In this document: piece by piece, positions 1 through 7,579 of the stretch
How the letters are laid out: every line of letters begins with the position of its first letter
Numbering within the stretch: position 1 is the stretch's first letter
NCBI RefSeq assembly: GCF_959029255.1
Contig: NZ_CAUFUE010000011.1
Location: forward strand, 80,385-144,384
DNA from: an uncultured Bacteroides sp.
GTDB lineage: Bacteria > Bacteroidota > Bacteroidia > Bacteroidales > Bacteroidaceae
Direction of reading: 5' to 3'
Length of the DNA stretch: 64,000 nt
Notes under the pieces: generated by a model
Seen by the model: only the letters and a program-made list of their open reading frames with translations
Told to the model about the DNA's origin: nothing
The model's database searches: none
Program-made: the position numbers and the translations under genes

Positions 1-315
1 GCGCGTTTCCTGAAGTCCAACCACGTGGGGCGCCTGTGCTGGCTGCGCAATCTGCTGAAGTCGCCCCACGGACAGCACTTGCTGAACGATGCCGCACGGG
101 CAGGCAGGGAGAAGCGGCAGCAGGACGTCCGGCAGCAGAGGGTCAACCAGCGGAATAACCATCCACTCTGCGAGTTTGAATGGACGGACAGCGAATCGGG
201 CATGCGCTTCTATGACGACCCCGTGGAGGGAGCGGTCAACATCCCCGAGGGCGCACAGCCAAGGCCTTCCGCAACCGCAGTGTGGAACGTCCTGAGCACC
301 GGTTGGCAACATTAA
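1..315 (+). CDS. 3' end of an unrecognised gene (partial)
   Basis: The window opens inside this reading frame (frame 1), so only about 104 C-terminal residues are visible before the stop. The fragment is Arg-rich (residues about 1-50) and ends in an acidic/aromatic part (ESGMRFYDD). It lies 38 bases upstream of a primase-helicase gene on the same strand. In Bacteroides such genes are often preceded by a phage-like replication protein (DUF4373/Lin1244 type), which is a possible identity but cannot be supported from the fragment alone. Base composition is GC-rich like the following gene. Confidence 0.5.
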   Translation, partial: ARFLKSNHVGRLCWLRNLLKSPHGQHLLNDAARAGREKRQQDVRQQRVNQRNNHPLCEFEWTDSESGMRFYDDPVEGAVNIPEGAQPRPSATAVWNVLSTGWQH

Positions 316-353
316 CCCCATCCCCATCTATCAACTATCATCTATCAACTAAT

Positions 354-2351
354 ATGAAACCATTTTACTATCTATGCGACTTTCCCGACCGTAAGAACGC
401 GGGAAAGAATTTTGTAACCGTCTGTCCCAAGTGCGGGAAGAAGCATCTTTCCATCTCCAAGGCTACGGGACTTTATCACTGTTTTTATGCCGGGTGCGAT
501 TTCCACGGCAGGTTAAAAGATTTCTGGGAAGACCGGCCGCTTGCGGGAACTTCTTTCGGGCGTGAAAGTGCCCCGGCTTCCACCGGGGGTGGAAAGGTTC
601 CGGCGGGTGGCGGCGATGGAAAGCCCGGTTCCGAGGTGCCGATGATTCCGGAAGACTATAAACGTCTGCCCGCCGAAGTGCTTGCCAAAATCAAACCGCT
701 CACTGATGACGCGGAAACTGCCGACTCCGACCAGCTTGCCGCCCGCCGCTACCTTGCCGCCCAGGGCATTTCGCTGAAAACCGCCATCGACGCTCATATA
801 GGTTGCCTGATGCACCGTTGTTTCGGCAAGGACGACCGGGAAGACAAAGACGGCAGGAGTGGCAAAAGCTCCACCGGCGCGTTGTATCATTGCATTGCCT
901 ACGTGAACTACGTAAACGGGCAGCCTGTGAACGTGAAGTACCGTTCGTGCGACCCTTCCGTAGGCGCGGGAACGGCTGCGGGCGGCAATCCGGTTCCCAC
1001 TGTCTATGCCAAATTCTGGTGCCAGGATTCTCCCACCACGCCTTGTCCGCCCTACAATATCGACTGCATCAATCCGCTGCGTGTGCCCGATGACAGCATT
1101 CCTACGGTGATTATCACCGAGGGCGGCAAGGATGTGCTCACCTTGAACGAGGCGGGATATCCATACGCTATCAGTGTGCCCAACGGTGCGGCAAGCGACC
1201 TCATCAAGAGTTTCGAGCCCTTTGAGCCTTGGTTGGACCAAGTGCGCGACATCGTGATCTGCGGTGACCGCGACCTGCCCGGGCGCACCCTTGTGAAGCG
1301 TCTGACCGATTACTTCGGCGCCCGCTGCCTGCTTGCCACTTTGCCTGCCGACTGCAAGGATATTTCGGACGTGCTTGCCGCTTATGGGGTGGACGTGGTG
1401 CGGGAAGTCATTGACTCGGCATGCCCGCAGCACACGTCGGACATCATCACCGTGGGCGAACGTACGGAGGAAATCCTGAATGTACTGCACGGTGATTACG
1501 ACCACGGCTACCAGGTGGGCTATGGCCCGCTGACCGACCATGTGTTCCATCCCACCGACCAGGGAGGGCTTGTCATTGTCACCGGAAAGCCCAACAGCGG
1601 GAAGACCGACTTCCTGAACGACTTGACTTGCCGCCTGATGGCGAAAACAGGCCGGTATGTCTGTTATCTTTCTTTTGAGGTGCCGGACAAGAGCAAGCAC
1701 ATCGCGCACCTCATCCAACTGATGCTGGGCAAGGTGAATACCGCCGACTATACGCGCCAACAGTTGCAGCCCATCGTCAGCTTCCTGAACGGGCACATGG
1801 TGCACCTCGACCTGCACGAAGTTTCGCCTACGCCTGCCAATATCATTGCCCGTGCGGACATGGTGAGGCGCACCGTTCCGTTGAAGTATCTCATTATTGA
1901 CCCGTACCTCTTCATGGAGGTGGAGACTGGGCGCTATAATACCGAGACGCAAGCCATCAAAGCCATGCTGACGCAGATGCAGGCGTGGGGGCGCGTCAAT
2001 CACATTTGGGTGGTTATCGTGGCGCATCCGCGCAAGTTGGTGAAGTTGAGCGGCAGGAATGAGTCGGAGGACATCGACATGTACACCATTTCGGGCAGCG
2101 CCAACTGGGCTAACCTTGCCGACTTCATCTTTTCCATTTCGCGCGTCAAGCAGCAAGACTGCGGTTATACGCGGCTTGACATGCTGAAGGTGCGCGACCA
2201 GGACCTCTGCCAAACGGGCAGTGTGCTTTATGTGCGCCAGCCTTGCGGCCGCTATGATGAACGTGAGTCGGAGGAACAAGTGGTGGCCGAGGAACAGGGC
2301 AAGATATTGTGCAAAGACCGTGTTCCGTGGATGGAGCTGGTGGAAAAATGA
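354..2351 (+). CDS. Toprim/RecA-fold primase-helicase-like protein
   Basis: A 665-residue protein that combines priming and helicase parts, as in phage and plasmid replication proteins. Seen: an N-terminal zinc ribbon with Cys24, Cys27, Cys43 and Cys48; a Toprim core with the TEGGKD motif near residue 255 and a GDRD acidic motif near 300; then a DnaB/RecA-type ATPase with Walker A GKPNSGKT near residue 412 and a hydrophobic strand ending in IIDPYL as Walker B. I chose ATG 354 because the zinc ribbon begins just after it; an upstream in-frame start at 282 would overlap the preceding gene. A very long antisense frame (513-2354) is a codon-bias shadow. Such genes recur beside Bacteroides capsule loci together with the HU/amidase genes that follow here. 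Confidence 0.85.
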   Translation: MKPFYYLCDFPDRKNAGKNFVTVCPKCGKKHLSISKATGLYHCFYAGCDFHGRLKDFWEDRPLAGTSFGRESAPASTGGGKVPAGGGDGKPGSEVPMIPEDYKRLPAEVLAKIKPLTDDAETADSDQLAARRYLAAQGISLKTAIDAHIGCLMHRCFGKDDREDKDGRSGKSSTGALYHCIAYVNYVNGQPVNVKYRSCDPSVGAGTAAGGNPVPTVYAKFWCQDSPTTPCPPYNIDCINPLRVPDDSIPTVIITEGGKDVLTLNEAGYPYAISVPNGAASDLIKSFEPFEPWLDQVRDIVICGDRDLPGRTLVKRLTDYFGARCLLATLPADCKDISDVLAAYGVDVVREVIDSACPQHTSDIITVGERTEEILNVLHGDYDHGYQVGYGPLTDHVFHPTDQGGLVIVTGKPNSGKTDFLNDLTCRLMAKTGRYVCYLSFEVPDKSKHIAHLIQLMLGKVNTADYTRQQLQPIVSFLNGHMVHLDLHEVSPTPANIIARADMVRRTVPLKYLIIDPYLFMEVETGRYNTETQAIKAMLTQMQAWGRVNHIWVVIVAHPRKLVKLSGRNESEDIDMYTISGSANWANLADFIFSISRVKQQDCGYTRLDMLKVRDQDLCQTGSVLYVRQPCGRYDERESEEQVVAEEQGKILCKDRVPWMELVEK

Positions 2352-2593
2352 CAAGGGGCGGGCATGCTTCGCCTTCGCCTGCCACAGAGGGGGGCGGAAG
2401 CGTTTTTTTTTTGCAAAACGGCGGCAAAGGTAGGTATAAGCTCTTGGAAAGCCAAAGGTTTCGGGCGGTTTTTCCGGGAGTTTGCCTTGCCAACCCCTCG
2501 TGTTTGTTTAGGAAAGTCCGGGGAATTGTCCGGTTGATGCCGGGGGAAAGGTCAGCCGTTCCCTCGGCATTTTGGCTTTAGGGTGCCGGGAGA

Positions 2594-2842
2594 TTACTCG
2601 GGTTCTCCCAGCGCTTCTACGATGATAAACACTTGGAAGGGTGTGTAGCATTTGGCGTTAGGCTGCATGCCGGTGTCGTGGAGGCGCTCCAGGAGCCCAG
2701 GCTTGACGGCAATCCATCGGTTGAGTTTCTTTACGGCGGCTTTGGGGGTGATGAAGGGGCTGTATAGCATGGCCAGTTCGCTCTTGCTGTAACTGCGGAT
2801 GACGAAACCGGTCGTTGCGGAATGATGAAAAGTTGTATCCAT
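2594..2842 (-). CDS. DUF4248 family small protein
   Basis: An 82-residue protein of unknown function that matches in character the DUF4248 family found beside primase, HU and amidase genes in Bacteroides. Visible pattern: a central RSYSKSELAMLYSP segment, which looks like a short helix-turn-helix style recognition region, then TPKAAVKKLNRW and a C-terminal YTPFQVFIIVEALGEP. It is transcribed divergently from the HU-like gene at 3263, across a 420-base region rich in inverted repeats. A regulatory DNA-binding role is only an inference. Confidence 0.7.
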   Translation of the reverse strand: MDTTFHHSATTGFVIRSYSKSELAMLYSPFITPKAAVKKLNRWIAVKPGLLERLHDTGMQPNAKCYTPFQVFIIVEALGEPE

Positions 2843-3262
2843 TTTACTCTCTTTTTGGGGATGAAAATTGTTTGGTTATGGATGTAAAGGTAATGAAAAT
2901 TAGCGGTTTACGAAAGGAAATAGTTTGGTTTATTACGCCGTATTACGCCATATAGTGCCGTAAGTCGCGCGATGGAGCCATAAGGGGCAGATGGGTGGAG
3001 GGGAGGGGGTATCTTTGCGTTGTCAATTTTACAGTTGACGAGGGGACGAGGGACAAAGGGACAAGGGAGAAGTTGACGAGGAGACGAGGAACAAGTTGAC
3101 AAGGAAAGAATGTCTGCTGAACAATGGAAATAGGATGTGTGGGAATCGTTTCCGAAACTTTCTCCCTTGTCAACTCGTCTCCTGACACCTTGTCACCTCG
3201 CCTCCTTCCTCCCTTGTCAACTGTAAAAATTGAGCTTGCGAAATTTTAAATTTTAAAAATTA
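2843..3262. repeat. Divergent intergenic region with long imperfect palindrome
   Basis: A 420-base gap between the divergent DUF4248 and HU-like genes. It carries an imperfect inverted repeat: CAATTTTACAGTTGAC near 3024-3039 is mirrored by GTCAACTGTAAAAATTG near 3217-3233. Between them lie many short copies of GTTGACGAGG/ACAAGG and their complements, giving a large potential hairpin. A rightward -7 box TATCTTTG sits at 3010-3017, just outside the left arm, so the hairpin would lie in the 5' leader of the HU/smalltalk/amidase transcript. No coding sequence is supported here. Confidence 0.6.
3010..3017 (+). promoter_or_regulatory. Putative -7 box for the HU-like gene
   Basis: TATCTTTG matches the Bacteroides TAnnTTTG -7 element. 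No clear TTTG/TTG is visible about 20 bp upstream, so this is a weak assignment. The leader to the start at 3263 would be roughly 240 bases and contain the palindromic repeats. Confidence 0.4.
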
Positions 3263-3769
3263 ATGATTATGGCAAATGCATTGGTAGTGCGTACACAGCG
3301 CTACAAAAAGATTGGAGATAAGTCTTCTCCGTTGGTTTATACCTTGAGACGTAAGTCGCGCGACGCGAAAATTTATGACTTGGCGCGTATCGCTGCGGAG
3401 ATTGAGGCTTTGGGCGGCATGTCCGCCGAAGATGTGTTGCACGTGGGGCGTGCCATCGTGCGGCAGATGCGTGAGAAGCTGACGGATGGGAATAGTGTCC
3501 GTCTGGACGACTTCGGGCTTTTCCGCACTTCGTTTCATTGCATCACCACGGATGTGGAGAAAGATTGCACGGTGAAGAATATCGACCGGGTACGTGTCAA
3601 CTTTAAGGTGGCAAGCACGCTACGACTTGTCAACGACTCGGTTGCTACCACCAAAGGGGCGCCGAATAATATCACTTTCGAACTGGTGAAGGAAAATGGT
3701 GGCACATCGGCGGGCGGAAACGGTGAAGGTGGCTCAGGGGACGACCAGAATGAAAATCCGCTGGGATAA
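3263..3769 (+). CDS. HU-family DNA-binding protein, extended C-terminus
   Basis: A 168-residue HU/IHF-like nucleoid protein. The central part (about residues 20-125) follows the HU fold: helical dimerisation region with EIEALGGMSAEDVLHVGRAI, then VRLDDFGLFRTSF, corresponding to the V-x-L-x-x-F-G-x-F signature, followed by a basic strand region. The C-terminal 30 residues are Gly/Asn-rich (GGTSAGGNGEGGSG) and likely disordered. Starts at 3263 and 3269 (MANAL) are both possible; the second gives the usual N-terminus. It is followed by the smalltalk and amidase genes, the common order in Bacteroides. It probably bends DNA; a specific target is unknown. Confidence 0.85.
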   Translation: MIMANALVVRTQRYKKIGDKSSPLVYTLRRKSRDAKIYDLARIAAEIEALGGMSAEDVLHVGRAIVRQMREKLTDGNSVRLDDFGLFRTSFHCITTDVEKDCTVKNIDRVRVNFKVASTLRLVNDSVATTKGAPNNITFELVKENGGTSAGGNGEGGSGDDQNENPLG

Positions 3770-3821
3770 GGGGGATTTACAATTTACAATTTACGATTTA
3801 CAATTTTAAAAGACATCTATT

Positions 3822-3926
3822 ATGGTTAAAATTAAGACAGGGCTTTGGGATACGATTTTGAAAGTGGTAATTGCTGTTGCTTCCGCCGTTCTCGGCGTTT
3901 TTGGGGCGAATGCAATGAATGTGTGA
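3822..3926 (+). CDS. Smalltalk micro-protein (34 aa)
   Basis: A 34-residue ORF starting at ATG 3822 and ending TGA 3926. It is a short basic/amphipathic start followed by one hydrophobic helix (ILKVVIAVASAVLGVFGA), so a single-pass membrane peptide. It resembles the small Bacteroides proteins called smalltalk in annotation, which occur just before T7-lysozyme-like amidase genes. A second copy with the same VLGxFGAN ending lies at 29266-29373, also just before an amidase gene, which supports it as a real gene. Function is unknown; a holin-like role is an inference from size, hydrophobicity and neighbour. Confidence 0.8.
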   Translation: MVKIKTGLWDTILKVVIAVASAVLGVFGANAMNV

Positions 3927-3945
3927 TTAGGTATAAAGCATTAGG

Positions 3946-4392
3946 ATGATGCGTTTTATTGATTTGATTGTGATACATTGCAGCGCTACGTGCGAGGATC
4001 GTCCCTTTACGGAACAGGCGTTGGAAGATTCGCACCGCAAGCGGGGATTTGATGGGACAGGCTATCACTTCTATGTGCGCCGCGATGGGAAAATCCTGAC
4101 TACGCGTTCGCCGGGGAGGGTTGGCGCCCACGTGCGGGGCTACAATGCTCACAGTATAGGAATCTGTTATGAAGGCGGATTGGACCACTATGGAAATCCT
4201 AAGGATACCCGTACGGAATGGCAACGGCATTCACTCAGGGTACTGGTCAGAACGTTGCTGGTGGATTATCCCGGTGCCCGGGTTGTGGGGCATCGTGATC
4301 TCAGCCCGGACTTGAACGGTGACGGGGAGGTGGAGCCGATGGAATGGACGAAACAATGTCCGTGCTTTGAGGTGCGAAATGAGAAGTGGTGA
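3946..4392 (+). CDS. N-acetylmuramoyl-L-alanine amidase (T7 lysozyme-like)
   Basis: A 148-residue amidase_2/PGRP-fold zinc hydrolase that would cleave the muramyl-alanine bond in peptidoglycan. Zinc ligands fit: His in LIVIHCSAT near residue 12, His in VGHRDLSPDLN near residue 122, and a Cys in KQCPCF near residue 140. No signal peptide is seen, as in phage endolysins, so export would need help. It directly follows the smalltalk gene. The start may be the first or second of two adjacent ATGs. A paralog with the same motifs is at 29408-29878. It converges on the upxY-like gene and shares a bidirectional terminator. Confidence 0.9.
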   Translation: MMRFIDLIVIHCSATCEDRPFTEQALEDSHRKRGFDGTGYHFYVRRDGKILTTRSPGRVGAHVRGYNAHSIGICYEGGLDHYGNPKDTRTEWQRHSLRVLVRTLLVDYPGARVVGHRDLSPDLNGDGEVEPMEWTKQCPCFEVRNEKW

Positions 4393-4400
4393 TAAAAAAT

Positions 4401-4428
4401 GCCCGAAGAGTAGTTTTACTTTTCGGGC
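4401..4428. terminator. Bidirectional terminator hairpin
   Basis: GCCCGAA (4401-4407) pairs with TTCGGGC (4422-4428). T-runs follow on both strands (GTTTTCGTTTTTT on plus; ATTTTTTATC on minus). It lies between the convergent amidase and upxY-like genes and overlaps the last codons of the latter. Confidence 0.8.
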
Positions 4429-4970
4429 GTTTTCGTTTTTTCTACAAACCCCACCGGCATGTCCACATGGGCGCATCCCAGCATGGGTAGCCTGATGGCT
4501 ATTTTGCTTTTTCCGCCTATCATCAGCAGTTCTCCTTCGAGTCCGCTCAGGGGACCTTTGATGACTTTTATCTTGTCGCCGGGAGCCAGGGGCGTGTGGC
4601 ACATTTCTACGGCTTCGGGGCTGTAGTCGAGCATGAAACGGAACCGGTTCATCTGGGCTTCGGGGATGACGGCGGGGGAACTTTCGCCACGGAGCACCAT
4701 GTAGCGGCTGATGGCTTGCAAGGTGAGGGGAAGCGGACGTTCCTGCGGGGTGACGTGTACAAAAATCATCATGGGAATCACCAAACGGTCTACCCGTTTA
4801 CGGCGGTCGCTCCATTGGTGGATTTCACTTTGGATGGGGAGGTAGCACTCTATGCCCATGGCTGCAAGCCGCGCAGCAGTCTTTTTTTCGAGGCAAGACT
4901 GCACGTAGGCCACTAACCATTGGCGTTGAGTGATATTGGGAATAATTGCTGTCTGATTCGTATTTATCAT
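4416..4970 (-). CDS. UpxY-like transcription antiterminator (NusG family)
   Basis: A 184-residue NusG N-terminal-domain protein with a KOW-like C-terminus. Seen: QWLVAYVQSCLEKKTAARLAAMGIECYLP at residues 17-45, the NGN start; RRKRVDRLVIPMMIFVHV, the typical loop-strand of loop/paused polymerase-binding homologs; and LAPGDKIKVIKGPLSGLEGELL as KOW. Bacteroides UpxY proteins keep polymerase going through the leader of their own capsule operon. ATG 4970 fits the family N-terminus; an upstream extension to 5048 would swallow a hairpin. Oddity: UpxY genes usually lead their operon, but this one is the last gene, downstream of wcaJ-wza-wzc and behind a strong hairpin (4989-5025). Confidence 0.87.
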   Translation of the reverse strand: MINTNQTAIIPNITQRQWLVAYVQSCLEKKTAARLAAMGIECYLPIQSEIHQWSDRRKRVDRLVIPMMIFVHVTPQERPLPLTLQAISRYMVLRGESSPAVIPEAQMNRFRFMLDYSPEAVEMCHTPLAPGDKIKVIKGPLSGLEGELLMIGGKSKIAIRLPMLGCAHVDMPVGFVEKTKTPEK

Positions 4971-4988
4971 TTTCAGTCGGTTTATAAA

Positions 4989-5025
4989 GTATGCCCGGCA
5001 ACAGCGCTCTGCTGCCGGAGCATAC
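4989..5025 (-). promoter_or_regulatory. Strong hairpin between wzc-like and upxY-like genes
   Basis: The arms GTATGCCCGGCAACAG and CTGCTGCCGGAGCATAC pair with one bulge and one mismatch around a loop near 5005-5009. No long T-run follows on the minus strand, so it is not a standard terminator. It may be an attenuator or RNA processing site in front of the antiterminator gene. Confidence 0.55.
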
Positions 5026-5103
5026 GGCAAACAAACAAAATAGACCACTGGCGAGAACGGTGTCGCGCGTTCAAGTCAACAGGACTATGGGATATATATT
5101 TTT

Positions 5104-7539
5104 TCATTCGTGTTTTTGAGTTTCGTCTTGACCATAACCATAGCCGTAACCGTATTTCTTTCCGTAACCGTATTTCTTTCCGTAACCATAGTACTTGCCA
5201 TACTTTCCATAGCCGTAATAATAGCCGTATTTTTTCTTTTTCATGTCCAGTCCGTTGACGACCGTGCACAATTGCGGTAAGCGTTGGCGTTCTTGCAACT
5301 CGTTGATTAACAGGAAATCGTTCTTGTGCGTGTAGTCGGCACGGCAGACGTAAATGCTTGCGTCCGCTACACGGGCTATGAGCTGAGTGTCGGTCACCAT
5401 GCCGATGGGCGCGGTATCCAACACGATATAGTCGTATTCTTTTTTCAGTAGTTCGATGGCATCGGCAAGTGCCGGACGTGCCAGCAACTCCGTGGGGTTG
5501 GGAGGGACAATGCCACCCGGCAGCAGGTCGAGGTTTTTCGTTGTCCCCGAGGGAAGTATCATCGAATAGAGGTCGGTGGTTTGTGGAGTCGACAGATATT
5601 GCGTGACGCCTCTCTCCTTGTGTGAAATTTGGAAAACCTTGTTCAGTCCCGGTTTGCGGATATCCAGGCCGACGATGATTACCTTCTTACCCAGCAGGGC
5701 AAGGCTGACGGCGAGGTTGGAGGCGATGAAAGTTTTGCCTTCGCCACTCATGGTGGAGGTGACGAGGATTACTTTCCGGTTGGGGGCACCCAGCATGAAG
5801 AGCAGGTTGGTGCGCAGGCTGCGGAAAGTCTCCGCCATTATGTTATTGTCGTTTTCGCGGACGGCGATGGTGTGTGTAAGCCCGTTTGCGGTTTCGTTGA
5901 GGGGGACGTCGCCTATGATGGGGACGGTTGTGAGCTTCTCCACATCCGCCCGTCCTTCAATGCGGAAGCTGAGGAGGTTCATCAGGTAGATGATGGCTAT
6001 GGGGATACCGATGCTCAGGAAGAAGGCTATCAGATAGATTACTTTGGTTTTTGGGGAGACGGGGGCATCGTCTGCCAGGGCGTCGTCTATGATTTTCGCG
6101 TTGTTGGCGTTTGCAGCGAGAGCGATATTGTTTTCTTCGCGTTTCTGGAGCAACATCAGATACAGTCCGGCTTTGATTGCCTGCTGGCGCTGGATACTGA
6201 CGAAACGACGTTCCTGGGCGGGGGCATTATCGATGCGTCCGGCATATTTGGTTGCCTGGCGGTTGAGGTCGGCCTGGGTGATGAGCAGTCCTTCACGCAC
6301 GCTGGTGATGGTAGTGTTGAGACTGCCACGCATGTCACGGATATTGTCGTTAATTCGCCGGATAACCGGATTGTTCTTGGAGGAAGTGCGTAGCAGGCGG
6401 TCACGCTCTAATATAAGAGCGTTATATTGGTTGATAAGTTCGGAGAGTGAAGCGTCATTAAGACCGACGTTTACAGGGAGTACTTTTCCGGCATTCTCCG
6501 GTTGTTCCAAATAGTTGGAGAGGTAGCGGATGAGATTGAGTTGCGTGCCGTTCTCTACACTTCGTTTCTCGTATTCCGATTTTTCGGTGACGGCGAGCCG
6601 GGCGTCACTGCTGAGGTCGGTCAGGCCGGATTCGCGTTTGAAGCTTTCCAGTTCCTGCTCGGTGTTTCCCAGTTCACGGTCGATGACGGCGATACGCTCG
6701 TCAATGAAACGGGCGGTGTTTTCCGCCACTTCGTTCTTGTCGTTATTGGCGTCGCGGTTATAGATTTCCATCAGCTTGTTGATGAAGTCTTCACCCCGTT
6801 TTTGGTTGGTGTCTTCCAATGATATGGTAGCCACGGAGGTGGTTTTACTGGTGGGTGCTATGGATAAAGCGTTGAGGTATTCTTTGGCCACGGCCAATGG
6901 CTTCCGGATGATGACTTCCACACTGCCGTCGTTCGTGATGGGATATCGCGTGTTGTGTAGCAGGGTGATGGTGCCTTCCTTGCAGGGGATGATGGCAGGC
7001 AGCTCATTGAAATGTTTGTTTATCACTTGGCCGTCGATAGTGGCGGTTATGTCGATTGCTCCGTTTGCTTGGAAATTCAGCGTCAACGGGATGGGGACAG
7101 AGAGACGTTCGGCATCTTCCGGAGAAAAGTGTACGAGTATGGGGGAGGTACCGTAAACTTCTATATCATTGATACGGCCTTTCACAAAGTAACCGGTATA
7201 TAGTTCTAATTCGTTGATAACGGATTTGATGAGCGATTTGCTGCGTAGTAACTCGATTTCGTTGTCGATGTTTTTGGAAGAATTAATAATTCCTAGGTCG
7301 TTGAAAATGTCCAGGCCGCTGACGGCGCTACCTCCCTTTTCATCGTCCTTGATGATGATGGTGGCGCTGATGTTATAAACCGGGGTGGAATAGCGCAAAT
7401 AAAGCCATGCCGCAAGCAGGCACATAAGAATAGAGGTGACGAACCAAGGCCAGCGTATGATATATCTGAATAGGATGGCGTGATAATCCTTTTTGTTTTC
7501 TTTTTCTTTGAACACTTCGTCGTAGAGGTCTTCTTTCAT
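5104..7539 (-). CDS. Wzc-like polysaccharide co-polymerase / tyrosine autokinase
   Basis: An 811-residue inner-membrane protein that controls chain length and export of a surface polysaccharide. Domains: first membrane helix about residues 33-50, Wzz-type periplasmic region with coiled coil (about 60-500), second helix about 508-530, then a BY-kinase: Walker A in TSTMSGEGKTF near 605, Walker A' in VGLDIRKPG near 630, Walker B in YIVLDTAPIG near 715. The C-terminus (about 770-805) is a Tyr/Gly/Lys tail with around 15 Tyr, the autophosphorylation cluster. The tail includes 18-bp direct repeats encoding KKYGYG (about 5148-5190), so tyrosine number could change by slippage without frame loss. It follows the wza-like gene by 40 bases. 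Confidence 0.93.
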   Translation of the reverse strand: MKEDLYDEVFKEKENKKDYHAILFRYIIRWPWFVTSILMCLLAAWLYLRYSTPVYNISATIIIKDDEKGGSAVSGLDIFNDLGIINSSKNIDNEIELLRSKSLIKSVINELELYTGYFVKGRINDIEVYGTSPILVHFSPEDAERLSVPIPLTLNFQANGAIDITATIDGQVINKHFNELPAIIPCKEGTITLLHNTRYPITNDGSVEVIIRKPLAVAKEYLNALSIAPTSKTTSVATISLEDTNQKRGEDFINKLMEIYNRDANNDKNEVAENTARFIDERIAVIDRELGNTEQELESFKRESGLTDLSSDARLAVTEKSEYEKRSVENGTQLNLIRYLSNYLEQPENAGKVLPVNVGLNDASLSELINQYNALILERDRLLRTSSKNNPVIRRINDNIRDMRGSLNTTITSVREGLLITQADLNRQATKYAGRIDNAPAQERRFVSIQRQQAIKAGLYLMLLQKREENNIALAANANNAKIIDDALADDAPVSPKTKVIYLIAFFLSIGIPIAIIYLMNLLSFRIEGRADVEKLTTVPIIGDVPLNETANGLTHTIAVRENDNNIMAETFRSLRTNLLFMLGAPNRKVILVTSTMSGEGKTFIASNLAVSLALLGKKVIIVGLDIRKPGLNKVFQISHKERGVTQYLSTPQTTDLYSMILPSGTTKNLDLLPGGIVPPNPTELLARPALADAIELLKKEYDYIVLDTAPIGMVTDTQLIARVADASIYVCRADYTHKNDFLLINELQERQRLPQLCTVVNGLDMKKKKYGYYYGYGKYGKYYGYGKKYGYGKKYGYGYGYGQDETQKHE

Positions 7540-7579
7540 CGGAATGAATTATTAATTACAAATTACTAATTACAAATTA

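Noticed and set aside
513..2354. 613-codon open frame antisense to the primase-helicase gene
   Set aside because: It is the exact opposite strand of a gene with clear Zn-ribbon, Toprim and Walker motifs. The antisense protein is His/Val/Arg-rich without motifs, as expected from GC-rich codon shadows.
2352..2593. Small frames in the gap after the primase-helicase gene
   Set aside because: They lack ribosome sites and recognisable features and overlap each other on both strands; no gene called.
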